In this document: positions 8,587 to 12,447 of the stretch, one piece after another
Layout of the letters: each line of letters opens with the position of its first letter
Position numbering within the stretch: the stretch's first letter is position 1
Assembly (NCBI GenBank): GCA_043781855.1
Contig: JAYWBB010000109.1
Location: 1 to 12,447 of the forward strand
Source of the DNA: Nevskia sp043781855
GTDB lineage: Bacteria > Pseudomonadota > Gammaproteobacteria > Nevskiales > Nevskiaceae
DNA length: 12,447 bases
Direction: 5' to 3'
Notes under the pieces: generated by a model
What the model was told of the DNA's origin: nothing
The model's input: only the letters and a program-made list of their open reading frames with translations
Databases searched by the model: none
Made by a program: the position numbers and the translations under genes

Positions 8587-8646
8587 TGCCGATCGTTATT
8601 GAGACCTGCTTCACGAAATACCGACCGCTGACGGCAGGGAGGGGAA
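8587..8646. promoter_or_regulatory. Divergent intergenic region between kinase and diguanylate cyclase genes
   Basis: Only 60 bp separate the longest-frame kinase start from the cyclase start, or 135 bp if the kinase begins at 8511. Promoters for both genes probably lie here or extend into the kinase 5' end. It is locally a little AT-richer (CGTTATTGAG, ACGAAATACC), but I cannot pick a convincing -35/-10 pair in either direction. The shared region suggests joint regulation of the two genes, by inference from layout only. Confidence 0.3.
8636..8644 (+). promoter_or_regulatory. Strong Shine-Dalgarno for the REC-PAS-GGDEF gene
   Basis: AGGGAGGGG lies directly before ATG 8647, with the GGAGG core at 8638-8642 and a 4-base spacer. 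It is the only near-consensus ribosome binding site I see before any gene in the window, and it fixes the start of the response regulator. Confidence 0.75.
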
Positions 8647-10002
8647 ATGGATTTGATGGATGACGAAGGCAGCCTCTATGCCGCGCCGGTGGCGATGCCG
8701 CGGCCGCGGCTGCTGGCGGTCGACGATCATCCGGCGAATCTGCTGGTGCTGACCAGGAATCTGCAATCGCTCGATGTCGACGTGATCACCGCGAGCAGCG
8801 GCGCGCAGGCACTCGTGGCCGCAGCCGATGACGAGTTCGCGGCCATTCTGCTCGACGTGCAGATGCCCGATATGGACGGCTTCGAGACCGCCCGCCGGCT
8901 GCGCGAGCAGCTCGGCAAGACGCCGACGCCGATCATCTTCATCACCGCCAACGACCGCACGCACGGGGCGACGATGCAGGGCTATGCCAGCGGCGCGATC
9001 GACTTCCTGTACAAGCCGGTGGACCGGGTACTGCTCACCAGCAAACTCAACGTCCTGCTTGAGCTTTATCGTCACCGCCAGCAGCTGGCCGAGGCGACGC
9101 GCGCACTGCGTCACATGAACCGGCAGATGAGCCAGCTCCTGCGCGCCGTCGGCGATGGCATTCTCGGCGTCGCCGAAAACGGCTGCATCGCCTTCGCCAA
9201 TCCGGCGGCCTGCGCGCTGCTCGAAGCGCACTCGCAGGACCTGGTCGGGCAAGCGCTGCATGAAGTCACCCGTTGCGCGCTGTTCGATGCGGCCACGAGC
9301 GAGGCGATCTTCGACCGCGCCGAAGCCGAACATCCGTACCGCACCGAGACCCTGTTCCACACCGGCACAGGAGGCAAACTCGTCGTGGAATTCGTGCTTT
9401 CGGTCGTCGCGCCGCAAGATGGGCAGCAGCCTTCCTGGGTGCTGATCTTCCGCGACATTTCCGAGCGTCAGGAGGCGGTCACGCGGCTGCGCGAACAGGC
9501 CGAACGCGACGCGCTCACCGGGCTGGCCAACCGCGCATACTTTCATCGTTCGGCAACGGAACTTCTGGCCGGTGCCAGCGCCCAAAACCTTTGCTTCGGC
9601 GTGTTGTTCATCGATCTCGACGGCTTCAAGAAGATCAACGACCTGTTCGGCCACGCCTGTGGCGACGAGGTACTCGTGGCGATCGCGCAGCGCTTGCAGC
9701 GGGCCGTGCCGGCGACGCACCTCGTCGCGCGGCTGGGCGGCGACGAGTTCGGCGTTTTACTGCCGACCGGCACCGACGCGAACGATGCGCTCGAACTCGG
9801 CGAGGCGCTGATCGTGGCGATCGGCGCACCGCATCTTTACCCCGGCAAGAATCTGACAGTCGGCGCCAGTATTGGCGCTGCGATGTATCCAGAGCACGCC
9901 GAGACGCTGGCGCCGCTGCTGCGCGCCGCCGATATCGCGATGTACGCCGCAAAGGCGGACGGCGCGGCCGGCATCCTCCTGGCGACGCCGGCCGCGCGCT
10001 GA
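8647..10002 (+). CDS. Response regulator diguanylate cyclase (REC-PAS-GGDEF)
   Basis: A 451-residue cytoplasmic protein predicted to make the second messenger c-di-GMP from two GTP when activated. The REC domain (about 20-140) has Asp26/Asp27, phosphoacceptor Asp70 in LLDVQMPDMDG, Thr100 and Lys123 in YKP, so it looks phosphorylatable. A coiled linker (about 141-160) leads to a PAS domain (about 160-275). The GGDEF domain (about 285-445) begins DALTGLANR and has FIDLDGFKKIND (321-332) and the catalytic signature RLGGDEFG (362-369), consistent with an active cyclase. The inhibitory I-site RxxD, expected nine residues before GGDEF, is replaced by PATH (355-358), so product inhibition through that site is unlikely. 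No EAL domain follows. The start is well supported by a strong Shine-Dalgarno. It is divergent from the hybrid kinase, its likely phosphate source, and is followed after 14 bp by the flavoprotein gene. Confidence 0.95.
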   Translation: MDLMDDEGSLYAAPVAMPRPRLLAVDDHPANLLVLTRNLQSLDVDVITASSGAQALVAAADDEFAAILLDVQMPDMDGFETARRLREQLGKTPTPIIFITANDRTHGATMQGYASGAIDFLYKPVDRVLLTSKLNVLLELYRHRQQLAEATRALRHMNRQMSQLLRAVGDGILGVAENGCIAFANPAACALLEAHSQDLVGQALHEVTRCALFDAATSEAIFDRAEAEHPYRTETLFHTGTGGKLVVEFVLSVVAPQDGQQPSWVLIFRDISERQEAVTRLREQAERDALTGLANRAYFHRSATELLAGASAQNLCFGVLFIDLDGFKKINDLFGHACGDEVLVAIAQRLQRAVPATHLVARLGGDEFGVLLPTGTDANDALELGEALIVAIGAPHLYPGKNLTVGASIGAAMYPEHAETLAPLLRAADIAMYAAKADGAAGILLATPAAR

Positions 10003-10016
10003 ATCACGCGCGCGCA

Positions 10017-11276
10017 GTGTCACCGGATCGTCCAGACGCGCGTCGCGTGGCCGTGATCGGCGGTGGCCCCGCCGGCCTGATGGCGGCCGAGGTGCTGAGC
10101 AACGCGGGGCTGCAAGTCGACCTTTACGACGCGATGCCCTCGACCGGGCGCAAGTTCCTGCTCGCCGGCAAGGGTGGCCTCAACCTCACGCATGCCGAAG
10201 CTTTCGAAAGCTTCCTCGCGCGCTACGGCACGGCGTCGGTGCGACTGCGGGCAGTCCTCGAACGCTTCGATGCCGATGCCTTGCGCGACTGGGCGCGCGG
10301 CCTCGGCATCGAGACCTTCGTCGGCACCTCGCGGCGCGTGTTTCCGTCCGACATGAAGGCCGCACCGCTGCTGCGCGGCTGGCTCAAGCGCCTGCGCGAG
10401 CACGGCGTGCAGTTTCACATGCGGCATCGGTGGGTTGGCTGGACCGCCGACGGCGGGCTGCGCTTTTCGATACCGGACGGCGAGCGCCGGATCATCGCCG
10501 CAGCGACGGTGCTCGCGCTCGGCGGCGGCAGCTGGTCGCAGCTCGGCTCGGATGGCGCCTGGCTGCCGTTGCTGGCCGCGCGCGGCATCGCGCTGCAAGC
10601 GCTGAAGCCAGCGAACTGCGGTTTCGAAACCCGCTGGAGCGAGCACTTCCGCAGGCATTGCGCCGGCCTGCCGATCAAGCCGGTGGCGGCACGCCTCGCG
10701 GTCGCGCAGGGCGGCGCGGGCATGCGCCAGGGCGAGTTCATCGTCACCGCCAGCGGTGTCGAGGGCAGCTTGATCTATGCGCTATCGCCCGCTTTGCGTG
10801 ACGCCATCGAAGCCTGCGGCGTCGCCCTGCTCGAACTCGATCTCGCGCCCGGCGTACCGCTGTCGAAGCTGACCGAAAAGCTGGTCCGGCCGCGCGGTTC
10901 GCAATCGCTGGCGAAGCGTCTGCATCGCACCGGCATCGACGGCGTCAAGGCCGCGTTGCTGCGCGAATTCGCGAGTAAGGAAACTTTCGCGGATCCTGCC
11001 GCGCTCGCCGCTGCGATCAAATCGCTGATCGTGCCGTTATACGCAACGCGGCCGATCGACGAGGCGATCAGCACGGCTGGCGGCGTGCGTTTCGAGGCAC
11101 TCGCCGACGATCTGATGCTGCGCGAACTGCCCGGCGTGTTCTGCGCCGGCGAGATGCTCGACTGGGAAGCGCCGACCGGCGGCTACCTGCTGACCGCCTG
11201 CTTCGCGACGGGGCGCGCTGCGGCGGAAGGAGCAGTGGCCTGGCTGCGCGCCGGCAACCACATCGCATCGCCATAA
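10017..11276 (+). CDS. FAD-binding flavoprotein, HI0933/TIGR03862-like family
   Basis: A predicted 419-residue NAD(P)/FAD-dependent oxidoreductase-like flavoprotein of unknown substrate, probably cytoplasmic. The N-terminal Rossmann dinucleotide-binding motif reads VAVIGGGPAGLMAAEVL (about residues 11-27, Gly15/Gly17/Gly20), followed by the family block GRKFLLAGKGGLNLTH (44-59). ALGGGSWSQLGSDG lies mid-protein. The C-terminus has TAGGVRFEAL and the FAD-contacting stretch PGVFCAGEMLDWEAPTGGYL. These are hallmarks of the HI0933/YhiN-like family, and the PTGGYLLTACFATG ending suits the TIGR03862 subgroup. The frame is open far upstream inside the cyclase gene, but GTG 10017 gives the family length and begins just after the cyclase stop. 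GTG 10047 is possible but would start inside the Rossmann strand. No Shine-Dalgarno is visible, so translational coupling to the cyclase is possible. The last 94 bp overlap the 3' end of queA on the other strand. Confidence 0.88.
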   Translation: MSPDRPDARRVAVIGGGPAGLMAAEVLSNAGLQVDLYDAMPSTGRKFLLAGKGGLNLTHAEAFESFLARYGTASVRLRAVLERFDADALRDWARGLGIETFVGTSRRVFPSDMKAAPLLRGWLKRLREHGVQFHMRHRWVGWTADGGLRFSIPDGERRIIAAATVLALGGGSWSQLGSDGAWLPLLAARGIALQALKPANCGFETRWSEHFRRHCAGLPIKPVAARLAVAQGGAGMRQGEFIVTASGVEGSLIYALSPALRDAIEACGVALLELDLAPGVPLSKLTEKLVRPRGSQSLAKRLHRTGIDGVKAALLREFASKETFADPAALAAAIKSLIVPLYATRPIDEAISTAGGVRFEALADDLMLRELPGVFCAGEMLDWEAPTGGYLLTACFATGRAAAEGAVAWLRAGNHIASP

Positions 11277-12271
11277 GAGAAGAAGCGATAGCGTGCGGCA
11301 ACCGCGTGCCGGTATGCGGCCATGATCCGCTCGTAACCGCCGAACGCGCAGACCAGCATCAGCAGTGTGCTTTCCGGTAGATGAAAATTGGTCAGCAAGG
11401 CGTCAACTACGCTGAAGTCGTAACCCGGCGTGATGAACAGCCGCGTCTCGCCCGAGTGCGCCTGCACGATGCCGGTTTTCGCAGCCGCCGATTCGAGCGC
11501 CCGCACGACCGTCGTCCCTGCTGCGACCACGCGCCCGCCGCGCGCCTTTGCCGCAGCGACCTGAGCGGCGAGTGGCGCGCCGACCGTGACCCGCTCCGCA
11601 TGCATGCGATGCGTCGCGAGATCCTCGACGCGCACTGGCTGGAACGTACCCGCGCCGATGTGCAGCGTCGCATGGCCCAGCTCGATGCCGCGCGCCTGGA
11701 TTGCCGCAAGCATCGAAGCGTCGAAGTGCAGCCCCGCCGTTGGCGCCGCCACCGCGCCCGGCTCGCGCGCCCAGATCGTCTGATAGCGCGCATCGTCATC
11801 GGCGCCGGGCGCCCGCTCGATGTAAGGCGGCAGTGGCAACTCGCCGTGGCGATCGAGCGCGGCCAGCAGGTCGTCGGTCTCGAACGCCAGTTCGTAAAGA
11901 TCGTCGTGCTTCGCAAGTACCGTGGCCAGCAGCGCGCCATTCGCAAAGTGCAATCGCGAACCCGGCTTCGGCGTCTTGCTCGCACGGATCTGCGCCAGCG
12001 CCCGCCGCGCGTCGAGCAGCCGCTCAATCATCGCCTCGATGCGCCCGCCGCTCGCCTTCACGCCGTGCAGCCGCGCCCGAATCACGCGCGTGTCGTTGAG
12101 CACCAGCAGATCGCCGGCCCGCAGTTCGCCCGGCAGATCGGCCACGAGCGAATCGCGAAAGCCCGAAGCGTCTGGCTCGACGCACAGCATGCGGCCACCG
12201 CTGCGCACGGCCGGCGGCGTCTGGGCAATCAGGTCGGGAGGAAGCTCGTAGTGAAAATCGCTGCGCTGCAT
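11183..12271 (-). CDS. queA: S-adenosylmethionine:tRNA ribosyltransferase-isomerase QueA
   Basis: QueA transfers and isomerises the ribosyl part of S-adenosylmethionine onto 7-aminomethyl-7-deazaguanine at the wobble base of tRNAs with GUN anticodons, forming epoxyqueuosine. The 362-residue product is close to the usual length (E. coli 356). Family motifs visible are MQRSDFHYELPPDLIAQTP at the N-terminus, LVLNDTRVIRARL, LPLPPYIER, AAPTAGLHF, LHIGAGTFQPVR, MHAE, AAGTTVVRALES, FITPGYDF, LLTNFHLPESTLLMLV and RYRFFSYGDAM near the C-terminus. The start at ATG 12271 matches the family N-terminus; no Shine-Dalgarno is visible. After GDAM the chain carries an alanine-rich 25-residue tail, longer than in E. 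coli by memory, encoded antisense to the flavoprotein 3' end. The usual downstream partner tgt is absent: the sequence beyond the stop is the flavoprotein gene. It is divergent from the tRNA-Leu. Confidence 0.97.
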   Translation of the reverse strand: MQRSDFHYELPPDLIAQTPPAVRSGGRMLCVEPDASGFRDSLVADLPGELRAGDLLVLNDTRVIRARLHGVKASGGRIEAMIERLLDARRALAQIRASKTPKPGSRLHFANGALLATVLAKHDDLYELAFETDDLLAALDRHGELPLPPYIERAPGADDDARYQTIWAREPGAVAAPTAGLHFDASMLAAIQARGIELGHATLHIGAGTFQPVRVEDLATHRMHAERVTVGAPLAAQVAAAKARGGRVVAAGTTVVRALESAAAKTGIVQAHSGETRLFITPGYDFSVVDALLTNFHLPESTLLMLVCAFGGYERIMAAYRHAVAARYRFFSYGDAMWLPARSQATAPSAAARPVAKQAVSR

Positions 12272-12357
12272 GAACGGAAGATCGGAAGCGAGGAAACGCA
12301 GCAGACCCGGTCCGCCGCGCGACCGCTATAATGCGCGACCCGAAAGGGCACTGTCGG
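12272..12357. promoter_or_regulatory. Divergent spacer between queA and tRNA-Leu
   Basis: These 86 bp hold the tRNA promoter on the plus strand and must also carry, or overlap, the queA promoter on the minus strand. On the minus strand the same AT patch reads CATTAT, which matches TATAAT in four positions including the key second A and last T. It could serve queA, but no matching -35 is seen. The spacer also contains CCCGAAAGGG (12339-12348), a possible small GAAA-loop hairpin at the expected 5' end of the tRNA leader. Confidence 0.4.
12327..12332 (+). promoter_or_regulatory. Consensus -10 element (TATAAT) of the tRNA-Leu promoter
   Basis: A perfect TATAAT lies 25 bp before the mature tRNA 5' end. 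It is followed by a GC-rich discriminator (GCGCGACCC), the pattern typical of stringently controlled stable-RNA promoters. The -35 region at the expected spacing (about 12303-12309) is a poor match to TTGACA. The inferred start near 12339 would give a leader of about 19 nt for RNase P to remove. Confidence 0.65.
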
Positions 12358-12445
12358 GCCTGAGTGGCGGAATCGGTAGACGCAGCGGACTCAAAATCCG
12401 CCGAGGCAACCCCTCGTGAGAGTTCGAGTCTCTCCTTAGGCACCA
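12358..12445 (+). tRNA. tRNA-Leu (anticodon CAA)
   Basis: A complete 88-nt class II tRNA, with CCA encoded at 12443-12445. The acceptor arm GCCTGAG (12358-12364) pairs with CTTAGGC (12435-12441), with one G-U pair, and the discriminator is A12442. The anticodon stem GCGGA/TCCGC (12385-12389 and 12397-12401) encloses the loop CTCAAAA, giving anticodon CAA at 12392-12394, which reads UUG codons. A long variable arm (CGAGG/CCTCG) and a T arm GAGAG-TTCGAGT-CTCTC confirm the leucine type. It resembles E. coli leuX in anticodon and loop. It is not a QueA substrate, so its place beside queA is not a functional link. The window ends 2 bases after CCA, so no terminator or following tRNA can be seen. 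Confidence 0.97.
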
Positions 12446-12447
12446 GT

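Noticed and set aside
8587..8636. A weak inverted repeat TGCCG/CGGCA in the kinase-cyclase spacer
   Set aside because: Only 5 bp long with a wide gap, as expected by chance in GC-rich DNA.
8611..9720. A 369-codon minus-strand frame opposite the cyclase
   Set aside because: Antisense to intact REC, PAS and GGDEF motifs, with no motif of its own.
9273..10016. A long upstream extension of the flavoprotein frame inside the cyclase gene
   Set aside because: The extension is Arg-rich shadow translation. The Rossmann motif must be N-terminal, and GTG 10017 gives the family length.
11381..12331. A 316-codon plus-strand frame opposite queA
   Set aside because: Antisense to a full-length conserved QueA, with shadow-type composition.
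12024..12443. A 139-codon minus-strand frame crossing the tRNA-Leu
   Set aside because: It reads through the tRNA gene and the out-of-frame queA start, so it is not a gene.

Overview
This window is ordinary chromosomal DNA of a high-GC proteobacterium, about two-thirds G+C by eye, most likely a gammaproteobacterium. The clues are an OpgD-type periplasmic glucan protein with a Tat signal, a HrpB helicase, a YiiM-like MOSC protein, and queA beside a tRNA-Leu. I see no insertion sequence, integrase, CRISPR array, rRNA or phage gene. Coding density is very high, and no stretch over 300 bases lacks a gene. The longest gap is the 130 bp between the MOSC gene and opgD.

Layout, left to right. Positions 1-2018 (minus) hold the N-terminal four-fifths of HrpB, cut by the window edge. 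It lies 14 bp downstream of a MOSC-domain gene (2033-2689, minus), and the two are probably cotranscribed. Divergent from them is opgD (2820-4409, plus). Only 7 bp separates its stop from the stop of a very large convergent gene (4417-8586, minus). That gene encodes a soluble hybrid histidine kinase: GAF, five PAS domains, HisKA, HATPase, REC, REC. Divergent from the kinase across 60 bp is a REC-PAS-GGDEF response regulator (8647-10002, plus). Fourteen bases later comes a FAD-binding flavoprotein of the HI0933/TIGR03862 type (10017-11276, plus). Its 3' end overlaps the 3' end of convergent queA (11183-12271, minus) by 94 bp. A tRNA-Leu(CAA) gene with its own TATAAT promoter (12358-12445, plus) closes the window.

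The most coherent functional unit is the divergent kinase and diguanylate cyclase pair. It reads as a cytoplasmic sensory phosphorelay that could feed phosphate into c-di-GMP synthesis. The cyclase keeps its catalytic GGDEF motif but has lost the RxxD inhibitory site, so it may lack product inhibition. The other genes are housekeeping or envelope functions with no evident link: osmoregulated periplasmic glucans (opgD), tRNA queuosine synthesis (queA), molybdenum-cofactor-type chemistry (MOSC) and RNA helicase activity (hrpB).

I did not find convincing evidence for a new defence system or mobile system. The points most worth checking are the kinase/cyclase wiring, the PAS duplication inside the kinase, the 94-bp coding overlap, and the compact queA/tRNA-Leu divergent promoter. 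Most genes here lack a visible Shine-Dalgarno, so several start codons are chosen on family length and motif position.
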